Below, in pieces: positions 1 to 8,751 of a DNA stretch of 9,878 nucleotides. The stretch covers positions 1 through 9,878 of the forward strand of contig LJUE01000050.1 in assembly GCA_001303885.1 (NCBI GenBank), read 5' to 3'. The position numbers and the translations under genes were made by a program. Each line of letters opens with the position of its first letter. Within the stretch, counting starts at the first letter, position 1. This DNA comes from Planctomycetes bacterium SM23_32 (GTDB lineage Bacteria > Planctomycetota > Brocadiia > SM23-32). Below the pieces are notes generated by a model. The model was not told the DNA's origin. It saw nothing but the letters and a program-made list of their open reading frames with translations, and searched no databases.

Positions 1-2505
1 CGCCCGGGCATGGCAGGACAACTCGGGCTGGGCCCGCGTCATCGTCGAATACCGGCAGGTGCAGGAGGAGCCGCACGGCGGACAGAGCGCCCAGCGCATC
101 GTGGTCGAGCGCATCTCCGACGGCGCCGTCCAGCTCATCCAGGGGCCGGTGGAGCTCCAGGAGGGCGGGCCCTACCGTGCGTGCGTGTTCGCCCGCACGC
201 CGCACGCGGTGCCCCTGCGCATCCAGGTCCGCCGGCCCGGGGCGCCGTACACGACCTACGCCGGCCGCACGTTCAGGCCCGGTCCGGAGTGGACGGCCTG
301 CCAGTTCGCCTTCAGCTCGCCCGTCAGCGGCCCCGCCCTCTTCATGATCATGCCGGAGGACCATGGCATGGTGGACGTAGACGATGCGTCTCTGGAGCCG
401 GCGCCGCCGGACTCCGACGTCCCGCCGAAGGAGGGCAACCTCTTGGTGACCGGCCGCATGGTGGGCGCCGTCGCCAACGGCTGGGCGCCCGGCCGCGACG
501 AGCCGGACGAGCACCTCGATTCACCTCCGCCGTGGGACATGCAGGCCGCCTACCGCTACGTGCCGCCTTCCGCCGAGGAGCCCGACCCGCACGTCGTCAT
601 CCGGGGCGAGGACGCGGCGCAGGTCTCGCTCTACTCGCCCCCCGTCGTCGTGAACGCCGGCCGGACGCACACGCTGAGCCTGGACATGCGGGCCGAGCCC
701 GGCGGCATCGAGGTATGGCTCACGGTGGAAGACAGCGAGCGCCGGAGCGGCATCCGCCGGGCGGTGACGGTCACCGACCGGTGGACGCGTTACACGGCCT
801 CCGGCCAGCTGCCCCTTGCGGAGGGCAGCGCCTTCGCCGTCCGCATATGCCCGCTGGCCGAGGGCGACCTGCACGTCAGGAACGTGCAGCTCGTCGAGGG
901 TGAGGGCCCCGTCGAGTTCGAGCCTGCCGTCCGCGTGGAGGTGGCCGTCATCCCCGAGGCGCCCAACGGACTGGTCTTCGACGGCGAGCCGGCGGCGCTC
1001 AGCCTCATCGGCGCGGGGGACGTCCCCGAGGGCGCCCGGGTGGAGTTGGCGGTGCACGACCTCTACGGGAACGTGCGCCGTCTGCCGAACCTCGCCCTGG
1101 CGGCGGGCAATCGCTTCGAAGAGCGCGTCAGCCTCGAAGCGGCGCCGGAAGGCGCGCGGGGGCTGTTCCGCGTCGAGGCGCGGGTGTTGGACGCAGCGGG
1201 ACACGCCATCAGCAACGTCGGCCAGGGCCTGGTGGCGCGCGTGCCGCGCCCCCGCTACCCCGACCGCCTGCTGCCGGATTCCGCCTTCGGCGCCCACATC
1301 CCGCTCGACGCACCGTCCGCGCGGCTGGCCCGGAACCTGGGCATCAAGTGGTGCCGCATCCACGACGCCAGCTTCATCACCACCTGGGCGGCGGCCGAGC
1401 CGGAGCCCGGCCAGTGGCGCTTCTTCGACGACCGCGTGGAGCTGGTCCGATCGCACGGCATCATGGTGCTGGGCATGCTGGACTGCGCGCCGGCGTGGGC
1501 CTCGGACGCGCCGGACGACGTGCGCGGCTACTTCCGGCGCTACTACGTTCCCAACGACGTGGACGCGTGGGCCGACTACTGCCGCGCCGTGGTGGCCCAT
1601 TACGCCGGGCTGGTTGACCACTGGGAGGTCTGGAACGAGCCGTGGGTCGGCAGCTTCTTCCGCAAGGTGGTGGACGGCGAGCAGGTGGGCGGCACGCCGG
1701 AGGATTACGTTCCGCTGCTGAGGGCCGCCTACACGGCCGCCAGGGAGGCCAACCCCGACGCCGTGGTGGTGGGCGTGGACACCTACTTCACCGAGTGGAC
1801 GAAGGGCTGCCTGGAGGCCGGCGCCGGCGGCTGGTTCGACGTGTTCTCCTTCCACCAGTACACCGAGCGCATGCCGGGCACGCCGCACGGGCCGGTGGCC
1901 TCGATGGTGGGCGGCCACAGGGCCCTGCTGGCGGAGCACGGTCTGGGCGACGTGGAGGTCTGGCACACCGAGGGGGGCAACGCCGCGCCGGCCACCTTCT
2001 ACCGCGGTCTCGACCCGCTGGTCACCTCCGATGGCACCCGCGAAGCCGTCTGGTACGCCCGCTACTTGCTGACCGCCCTCTCGCTGGACGTGCGCAAGTT
2101 CTTCCTGTATACGCTTCACGCCTACCCGCGCCTCGGCGCGCACGGCTTCACGCCGCTCGAGCCGGGCGGCTACCTGCAACCGTGGGCCATCGCCCAGGCC
2201 AACCTGGCCCACCTGATAGAGGGCACGCGGTTCAGGCGCCGGATCAGGACCGACGACGGGGTGGTGTGCCTCACATTCGAGGGGGACGGGCGGCAGGTGG
2301 CGGCGCTGTTCGCCGAAAGGGACGCGGTGCCGGCCGGCGAACTGACCGGCACGGCGGCAGTTGATCTCTGGGGCAACGCCACAACGCTACAGGAGATCGC
2401 TCGGGCCCCCGTCTACCTGACGGGCACCGCAGCAGCAACCGTGATGAGGGCGCTGGAGGAGCCGCAGGCCCATCGCGCAGGACGCCCGCCTGAGGCGCGC
2501 AAGCC

Positions 2506-4269
<1,764 letters not shown>

Positions 4270-4275
4270 GGGGCT
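4270..4275 (-). promoter_or_regulatory. Region holding the glnS Shine-Dalgarno, just upstream of its ATG
   Basis: On the minus strand the bases just before the ATG at 4269 read CCCGGAGAGCCC. GGAGAG is a good match to the ribosome-binding consensus at normal spacing. The box itself reaches a few bases beyond the interval given. This decides the start codon against the longer frame that begins at 4323. Confidence 0.6.
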
Positions 4276-4332
4276 CTCCGGGATGGCCGGCTCGCGGCAA
4301 CTGCCTGGCGGCGGGGGCGCCACAGGCGGGCA

Positions 4333-4361
4333 ATGCTAAGCGCCGGCGGACGCTAAGTCAA
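4333..4361 (-). promoter_or_regulatory. Candidate sigma70-type promoter of glnS
   Basis: On the minus strand TTGACT (4361-4356) is followed by a 17-nt spacer and TAGCAT (4338-4333). The -35 matches the consensus in five of six positions and the -10 in four of six. Transcription would begin near 4326 and give a leader of roughly 57 nt before the ATG at 4269. The -35 hexamer lies mostly inside the 20-bp palindrome at 4357-4376. Found by eye; no start site is proven. Confidence 0.5.
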
Positions 4362-4376
4362 AGGCGCGCCTTTGAC
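4357..4376. promoter_or_regulatory. Perfect 20-bp palindrome between divergent glnS and gltX
   Basis: GTCAAAGGCGCGCCTTTGAC is an exact inverted repeat with no spacer, centred between 4366 and 4367. Each half carries TTGAC on one strand, so the -35-like hexamers of both divergent promoter candidates fall in or at the edge of it. It could be the operator of a dimeric regulator acting on both genes, or just a symmetric arrangement of two -35 boxes. No T-run follows it, so a terminator role is unlikely. Confidence 0.6.
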
Positions 4377-4400
4377 CACCCGTCCGGCGTCTGGGAAAAT
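4372..4400 (+). promoter_or_regulatory. Candidate sigma70-type promoter of gltX
   Basis: TTGACC (4372-4377) is followed by a 17-nt spacer and GAAAAT (4395-4400). The -35 matches five of six consensus positions and the -10 four of six. Transcription would start near 4407, inside the left arm of the following inverted repeat, and give a leader of about 97 nt. The -35 overlaps the right half of the palindrome at 4357-4376. Confidence 0.4.
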
Positions 4401-4401
4401 G

Positions 4402-4481
4402 GGGACAGTTACCTATTTCCGTTCATCAGCAGCGCGCAAACGTCGTGAGCACGGCGGCGCACGGAAACAGGTAAGTGTCCC
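4402..4481. repeat. REP-like 80-bp inverted repeat in the gltX leader
   Basis: The arms 4402-4422 and 4461-4481 are 21 nt each and pair at 19 of 21 positions (mismatches at 4408/4475 and 4415/4468), with a 38-nt loop. In RNA the stem can extend outward to 4399/4484 with one G-U pair. The left arm begins GGGACAGTTACCTATTTCC. From memory, very similar GGGGACAG..ACCTATTT palindromes recur between genes in many environmental bacteria, often with REP-associated tyrosine transposases (RAYT, IS200/IS605 relatives). No transposase gene is in the window, so this would be a non-autonomous copy. It ends 22 nt before the gltX start. Confidence 0.7.
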
Positions 4482-4489
4482 TATCATCC

Positions 4490-4495
4490 GGTGGT
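4490..4495 (+). promoter_or_regulatory. Candidate Shine-Dalgarno of gltX
   Basis: GGTGGT is one base off GGAGGT and ends 8 nt before the GTG at 4504. It supports GTG 4504 as the start, although a GTG at 4525 remains possible. It lies just outside the REP-like hairpin. Confidence 0.4.
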
Positions 4496-4503
4496 AGAGC
4501 TCC

Positions 4504-5967
4504 GTGGCAGCGGCCCCCAGACGAGTGCGCGTGCGCGTGGCCCCTTCCCCCACCGGCCCCCCACACGTCGGCACGGCCTACGTCGGGCTGTTCGACTACG
4601 TGTTCGCCCGGCAGACGGGCGGCGACTTCGTGCTGCGCATCGAGGACACGGACCGCGAGCGCTCGACCCGCCAGAGCGAGAGCGACATCATCGCGGCGTT
4701 CCGCTGGCTGGGGCTGGCGTGGGACGAGGGGCCCGACGTGGGCGGCCCGTTCGGCCCCTATCGCCAGAGCGAGAGGTCCCACATCTACCGGCAGCACGCC
4801 GAGGCCCTGCTGCAATCGGGGGCGGCGTATCGGTGCTTCTGCACGCCCCAGGAGCTGGCGGCGCGGCGCCAGGCCCGGCGCTCCCAGGGGGGCCAGGCCG
4901 GCTACGACCGGCTCTGCCGCGGGCTGAGCGAGCAGGAGGCCCGCCAGAGGCTGGAGGCCGGCGCGCCGCACGTCGTGCGCCTGAGGGTGCCCCTGGAAGG
5001 CGAGACCGCCTTCGACGACCTGGTACGCGGCGCCGTGTCCGTTCACAACGCGCAGATAGACGACCAGGTCCTGCTCAAGAGCGACGGCTACCCCACCTAC
5101 CACCTGGCCAACGTCGTGGACGACCACCTGATGGAGATAACCCACGTCGTCCGCGCGGAGGAGTGGATCAGCTCGACGCCGAAGCACATCCTGCTCTACA
5201 AGGCGTTCGGATGGGCGCCGCCGGTCTTCATCCACATGCCGCTCTTGCGCAACAAGGACCGCTCGAAGATCAGCAAGCGCCGGGACCCCACGTCCCTCCT
5301 GTGGTATCGCGAGCAGGGCTACCTGCCGGAGGCGCTGCTGAATTTCCTCGCACTGATGGGCTGGTCGCTCGGCGAGGAGCGGGAGGTCTTCAGCCTGGAA
5401 GAGATGATCGAGAGCTTCTCCTGGGAGCGCGTCAAGACCGGCGGGCCGGTCTTCGACCTCCAGAAGCTGGACTGGCTCAACGGCGAGTACATCCGCGCCA
5501 TGTCCGCCGAGGAGCTGCTGGAGCGCATCATCGCGGAGCCCTACACGCGCCGGCTCGACGAGCCGGCCGACGGGATGCTGGCCATCACTGCGCTGGTCCA
5601 GGAGCGGATGAAGCGGCTGGCGGAGTTCGACGAGCTGACGGGGTTCTTCTTCGAGCGCAAGCCCTACGACCCGGCCGACCTGGTTCCCAGCAAGCAGGAC
5701 GGCGACTTCGTGCGCCAGGCGCTCGCGGCGGGCCGGGGGGTGCTGGAGGGCCTCGACGCCTGGTCGGCCGAGGCGCTCGATGCCGTCGTGCGCGGTCTGG
5801 CCGAGACGCGCGGCTGGAAGCGCGGAGCGCTCTACATGGTGCTGCGCGTGGCTGTCACCTGCCGCAGGGTGAGCACGCCGCTGTTCGAGACCATGGAAGT
5901 GCTCGGCAAGGACGAGTGCATGGCGAGGCTGGCCGCGGCGGACGCGGCCGCCGCCGACCTGCCCTGA
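4504..5967 (+). CDS. gltX: Glutamyl-tRNA synthetase
   Basis: Cytoplasmic class Ic synthetase that charges tRNA-Glu. 487 residues, normal for bacterial GluRS. It opens with VRVRVAPSPTG, a HIGH-equivalent HVGTAY (His21), LRIEDTDRERS, and the KMSKS-equivalent KISKR (255-259). Cys111-x-Cys113 and Cys138, with a YxxxC spacing, form a likely zinc site in the acceptor-binding domain. The C-terminal part (about 310-487) is the helical anticodon-binding region. The HVGTAY form and the GPDVGGPFGPYRQSER and SSTPKH blocks resemble chlamydial GluRS as I remember it. GTG at 4504 is taken as start because of GGTGGT 8 nt upstream. Since glnS is also present, this enzyme would be expected to charge only tRNA-Glu, but that is not visible in the sequence. 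Divergent from glnS. Confidence 0.96.
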   Translation: MAAAPRRVRVRVAPSPTGPPHVGTAYVGLFDYVFARQTGGDFVLRIEDTDRERSTRQSESDIIAAFRWLGLAWDEGPDVGGPFGPYRQSERSHIYRQHAEALLQSGAAYRCFCTPQELAARRQARRSQGGQAGYDRLCRGLSEQEARQRLEAGAPHVVRLRVPLEGETAFDDLVRGAVSVHNAQIDDQVLLKSDGYPTYHLANVVDDHLMEITHVVRAEEWISSTPKHILLYKAFGWAPPVFIHMPLLRNKDRSKISKRRDPTSLLWYREQGYLPEALLNFLALMGWSLGEEREVFSLEEMIESFSWERVKTGGPVFDLQKLDWLNGEYIRAMSAEELLERIIAEPYTRRLDEPADGMLAITALVQERMKRLAEFDELTGFFFERKPYDPADLVPSKQDGDFVRQALAAGRGVLEGLDAWSAEALDAVVRGLAETRGWKRGALYMVLRVAVTCRRVSTPLFETMEVLGKDECMARLAAADAAAADLP

Positions 5968-6033
5968 GCGCCGCCCCCCGGCCGGCTCCGCCGCAACCGC
6001 CCCAAAGCCGGCCCGGCATTCTGGACCAGCCCT

Positions 6034-6056
6034 GGCGCCCCGACCGCGGGGCCGCC
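6034..6056 (+). terminator. Weak hairpin after gltX
   Basis: GGCGCCCC (6034-6041) pairs with GGGGCCGCC (6048-6056) with one bulge and a 6-nt loop. No T-run follows, so this is at best a weak or factor-dependent end signal for gltX. A second small stem, CGGCGT/ACGCCG with a TTGC loop, sits at 6102-6117, and TTTT follows 11 nt later. Confidence 0.25.
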
Positions 6057-6130
6057 CTGGCTAACCTGTTCCTTCCGAAGACGTTACGCGTGCCTCAGGG
6101 CCGGCGTTTGCACGCCGCCGACGCCAGGTT

Positions 6131-6160
6131 TTGACTTCGCCGACGGCGCTTCGCTACCAT
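6131..6160 (+). promoter_or_regulatory. Candidate promoter of the diguanylate cyclase gene
   Basis: TTGACT (6131-6136), an 18-nt spacer and TACCAT (6155-6160) resemble a sigma70-type promoter. The hexamers match the consensus at five and four of six positions. The TTG at 6131 could formally be a start codon for the following frame, but it reads better as a -35 box. This supports a later start for the cyclase. Confidence 0.4.
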
Positions 6161-6214
6161 CGAATGGACCTCCAGGGGGAGCGTACGTCCCGCTCCCGTT
6201 CTGCGAGACCACGC

Positions 6215-7504
6215 ATGGCGCCCAGAAAGCTGTCGGTGCTGAAGTCGCTGCTGACGAATGTCTGGCTGGTCGTGTGCGTGCTGGCGTCCGGCTCGTGCCT
6301 GGTGCTGGCGCTTCAGCTCCTTCTGAGGGCGCCGCCGCTGGACACCAGCGTGCTGAAGATAAGGCTGGCCCTCGGCGTGCCGGCCAGCTTCGGGGCGCTG
6401 GCGGGGCTCTACGGCGCGGTGGTTACGGTCGTGCTGGCCTTCAAGAACGCCAGGCTGCGGCGCCTGCGCGGCAGCGTCCGCGAGCTGCAGCGGCGCGCCG
6501 ACGAGCTGGAGTCACTGCACCTGGCGCAGCGGGCGCGGCTCGACGAACTGTCCACCCTTCGCGAGGTGGCCACCATTGTCAACCAGGAAAGCGACTTCGG
6601 CATCATCGCCGAGAAAGTCCTCGACCTCATTCACGGCCTGCTCGAGCCGCTCGAGGTCACCATCTTCCTGTGCGAGGAAGACAAGCCCAAGATGAAGGCC
6701 TTCGCCCAGCACGTGGGCGGCAAGGTCGTGACCGGCCGCAAGATACTCACGCGCAGCATCCCCGACTTCACGCTTTCGGACTTCGAGAGCCACAGCATCA
6801 TCTGCCGCGTGCACGGCCAGGAGCTGCACGCCATCGTGCCCCTGAAGGTCGCCGACGAGGTCCACGGCGTGCTGCTGCTGATCTTCTCGACCGACGCGCG
6901 GCCGGCCGACGTCCAGGTGGCCGAGTTCAACCAGACCCGCCGGCGCGTGCTGCTTCAGGTCAGCCACCACATCAGCCTCGCCGTGAAGACCAAACACCTT
7001 CACACCAGGGCCGTTGTGGACGGGCTGACGCGGCTCTACTCGCGCAGCCACTTCAGTGCCCAGTTGCAGGCCAGCGTGGAGCTGGCCCTTCGCACGCGAG
7101 ACACCTTCTCGCTGATACTGATAGACATTGACCACTTCAAGAAGGTCAACGACACGCACGGACACGCCACAGGCGACGTGATCCTGACCCGCGTGGCCAA
7201 GCGCATCCAGAGCTCGCTGCGCAAATACGACACGGCCTACCGCTACGGGGGCGAGGAGCTGGCCGCGCTGCTGCCGCGCACGCGCATGAAACAGGCCGCG
7301 ACCACGGCCGAGCGCCTGCGCTCGGCGATCGAGGAGCAGAAGTTCCGCGGCGCCGACGGCAAGCTGGTTCGCGTCACGGTGAGCCTGGGCGTGGCGCAGT
7401 TCGAGCCGACCGACGACGCCGACTCGCTGTTCAACCGGGCTGACCGGCGCCTCTACCGCGCCAAGGAGCTGGGCCGCAACCGCGTGGTGCCCGCCGCCGC
7501 CTGA
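6215..7504 (+). CDS. Membrane-anchored GAF-GGDEF diguanylate cyclase
   Basis: Probably makes cyclic di-GMP from two GTP in response to a signal read by its sensor part. From the ATG at 6215 it has 429 residues: two membrane segments (about 13-37 and 51-76), a charged coiled-coil-like linker (about 77-115), a GAF-like sensor domain (about 116-265) and a GGDEF domain (about 272-427). Catalytic features: DIDHFKKVNDTHGH with metal-binding Asp304, and the signature GGEEL at 345-349. An RxxD inhibitory site (Arg336-Asp339) lies five residues before the signature, as in PleD-type enzymes, so product feedback is likely. The fifth signature residue is Leu rather than Phe. Starts at 6131 (TTG) and 6164 (ATG) are possible; 6215 is preferred because a candidate promoter covers 6131-6160 and MAPRKLSVLK is a typical positive N-terminus before a membrane helix. 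The signal sensed is unknown. Confidence 0.9.
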   Translation: MAPRKLSVLKSLLTNVWLVVCVLASGSCLVLALQLLLRAPPLDTSVLKIRLALGVPASFGALAGLYGAVVTVVLAFKNARLRRLRGSVRELQRRADELESLHLAQRARLDELSTLREVATIVNQESDFGIIAEKVLDLIHGLLEPLEVTIFLCEEDKPKMKAFAQHVGGKVVTGRKILTRSIPDFTLSDFESHSIICRVHGQELHAIVPLKVADEVHGVLLLIFSTDARPADVQVAEFNQTRRRVLLQVSHHISLAVKTKHLHTRAVVDGLTRLYSRSHFSAQLQASVELALRTRDTFSLILIDIDHFKKVNDTHGHATGDVILTRVAKRIQSSLRKYDTAYRYGGEELAALLPRTRMKQAATTAERLRSAIEEQKFRGADGKLVRVTVSLGVAQFEPTDDADSLFNRADRRLYRAKELGRNRVVPAAA

Positions 7505-7545
7505 CCCGGCGCCCATCCGCCCTGCGGCACACGTCCCCGCCGCCC

Positions 7546-7575
7546 CTGCCAAAGGACACAGCGCGGCGCTATAAT
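7546..7575 (+). promoter_or_regulatory. Candidate promoter of the nitrilase-family gene
   Basis: A perfect TATAAT -10 (7570-7575) stands out in this GC-rich DNA. CTGCCA (7546-7551), four of six -35 matches, lies 18 nt upstream. Transcription would start near 7582, giving a leader of about 29 nt that contains the palindrome over the start codon. Confidence 0.5.
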
Positions 7576-7595
7576 CGCACCCCTGCGTCTCCTCC

Positions 7596-7613
7596 CATGG
7601 GGAGCTCCCCATG
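7596..7613 (+). promoter_or_regulatory. Perfect 18-bp palindrome covering SD and start codon
   Basis: CATGGGGAGCTCCCCATG is an exact inverted repeat. Its left half contains GGGGAG, the likely Shine-Dalgarno, and its right half ends in the ATG at 7611. In RNA it can fold as a 7-bp stem (CAUGGGG/CCCCAUG) with an AGCU loop, which would hide both the ribosome-binding site and the start codon. It also creates a decoy ATG at 7597 in another frame. It may be a translation control or an operator just downstream of the promoter; which is unknown. Confidence 0.55.
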
Positions 7614-8594
7614 CGCGACATCCGCATCGGCGCCGCGCAGTTCGAGGCCCGCGACGCCGACAAGGACTACAACCTGGGCCGCATCCGCGAGCTGGCCGCC
7701 CGCGCTGCCCGGCAGGGCGCCGAACTGGTCAGCTTCCACGAGTGCTGCATCTGCGGCTACACGTTCCTGGAGAACCTGTGCCGCGGCGAACTGGAGGAGC
7801 TGGCCGAGCCCGTGCCCCGGGGGCCCTCCACGCAGGCGCTCGTCGAACTCGCCCGCGAGCTGGGCGTGGCCCTCGGCGCCGGATTGCTGGAGCTGGGCGA
7901 GGACGGCCGCCTCTACAACACCTACGCCGTCGTCTCCCCCGGAGGCTTCGTCGCCGGGCACAGCAAGCTCCACCCCTTCATCAGCGACCACCTCTCGCCG
8001 GGCGCCGGCTACACCGTCTTCGAGCTGCTCGGCTGCACGTTCGGCGTGCTCATCTGCTACGACAACAACCTGATCGAGAACGTGCGGGTGACGACGCTGC
8101 TGGGCGCCGACATCGTGCTGATGCCGCACGTGACCGGCGGGCTCCCCTCTCCCATGCCGGGGCGGGGCAGGATCCCGCTTGAGGTGTGGGAGAACCGCGA
8201 GCGCGACCCGGTGCGCTGCCGCATGGAGTTCACGGGCCCCAAGGGGCGGGGCTGGCTGATGCACTGGCTGCCCGCGCGCGCCTATGACAACGGCGTCTAT
8301 GCCGTGTTCAGCAACCCCGTGGGCGTGGACGCCGACACTGTGAAGCCGGGCAACGCCATGATCGTGGACCCGTTCGGCGAGGTGCTGGTGGAGTCGCACG
8401 CGCTCGGGGACGACGTGGTGGTGGGGCTGCTGACGCCAGAGAAGATCGAGCAGTCGGGCGGGCGGCGCTACATACGCGCGCGGCGGCCGGAACTCTACGG
8501 GAGGCTGGTCGAGCCGGTCTCGGAAGCCGACAGGGAAGGCGCCAGCTCCGCCCACGCCGACGTCTGGTGGAAGAAGCACCGCGACACGCAGTAG
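7611..8594 (+). CDS. Nitrilase-superfamily carbon-nitrogen hydrolase
   Basis: Likely hydrolyses a non-peptide C-N bond (amide, carbamoyl or nitrile) in the cytoplasm; the substrate is unknown. 327 residues, a normal single-domain length. The catalytic triad is visible: Glu44 in FHECCICGY, Lys119 in HSKLHP and Cys149 in GVLICYDNN. The family's alpha-beta-beta-alpha repeats surround it, and there is no signal peptide. Compared with common members, the segment after the nucleophile reads CYDNNLIENVR rather than the usual CYDxxFPE pattern, and the acid Glu is followed by a cluster Cys45, Cys46, Cys48. The start at 7611 follows GGGGAG at 7599-7604. There is no partner gene beside it to point to a pathway; argC is convergent. 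It has its own candidate promoter, so it is probably a single-gene transcript. Confidence 0.9.
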   Translation: MRDIRIGAAQFEARDADKDYNLGRIRELAARAARQGAELVSFHECCICGYTFLENLCRGELEELAEPVPRGPSTQALVELARELGVALGAGLLELGEDGRLYNTYAVVSPGGFVAGHSKLHPFISDHLSPGAGYTVFELLGCTFGVLICYDNNLIENVRVTTLLGADIVLMPHVTGGLPSPMPGRGRIPLEVWENRERDPVRCRMEFTGPKGRGWLMHWLPARAYDNGVYAVFSNPVGVDADTVKPGNAMIVDPFGEVLVESHALGDDVVVGLLTPEKIEQSGGRRYIRARRPELYGRLVEPVSEADREGASSAHADVWWKKHRDTQ

Positions 8595-8743
8595 CCAACC
8601 ACAGCGACACAGGGAACACGACGAAAGAAAGGTGCGAGGATTGACAGGATAGACAGGATAGGAGACTGACGACGTGCTGCGGTTCCCCCTATCGTGTCCA
8701 TCCTCGTCATGCTGCTGTCCTTCGTCGTGGCGTCGTGGTTGGC
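8594..8743. repeat. 150-bp imperfect inverted repeat filling the spacer before argC
   Basis: Four collinear blocks pair around a loop at about 8663-8687: 8594-8602 with 8735-8743 (9/9), 8617-8625 with 8721-8729 (9/9), about 8635-8645 with 8696-8706 (10/11) and 8657-8662 with 8688-8693 (6/6). The right arm is shorter between blocks, so the arms are related but diverged. It starts on the last base of the nitrilase stop codon and ends 8 bp before the argC stop codon. It could be two opposed copies of an intergenic repeat, a miniature element, or a two-way terminator. No terminal duplication was seen. Confidence 0.6.
8643..8660. repeat. Tandem repeat of GACAGGATA
   Basis: The 9-mer GACAGGATA occurs twice without a gap, preceded by GGATT. 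An inverted copy of its core, ATCCTGTCT, lies at 9869-9877. From memory, similar CAGGATT-type short repeats occur between genes in Planctomycetes and Verrucomicrobia. Confidence 0.7.
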
Positions 8744-8751
8744 CTTGGCGG

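Noticed and set aside
521..2212. Long antisense frame (563 codons) under the hydrolase
   Set aside because: Open because of high GC in the opposite strand; its protein is low-complexity and matches nothing, while the plus frame has clear domains.
4357..4376. Rho-independent terminator
   Set aside because: The palindrome lies between divergent genes and has no T-run on either side.
4402..4503. T-box riboswitch upstream of gltX
   Set aside because: A hairpin leader before a synthetase invites this idea, but there is no T-box core sequence, no specifier loop layout and no terminator with T-run.
6131..6133. TTG as start of the cyclase
   Set aside because: It has no ribosome-binding site and coincides with a -35-like TTGACT; ATG 6215 fits the membrane anchor better, though 6164 cannot be excluded.
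4491..6134. 547-codon frame overlapping gltX
   Set aside because: Arg/Gly/Pro-rich shift of gltX; the gltX frame carries all synthetase motifs.
6512..7663. Minus-strand frame opposite the cyclase gene
   Set aside because: No motif, low complexity, and it crosses the promoter and start of the nitrilase gene.
7569..8579. Minus-strand frame opposite the nitrilase gene
   Set aside because: Shadow frame; the nitrilase triad is on the plus strand.
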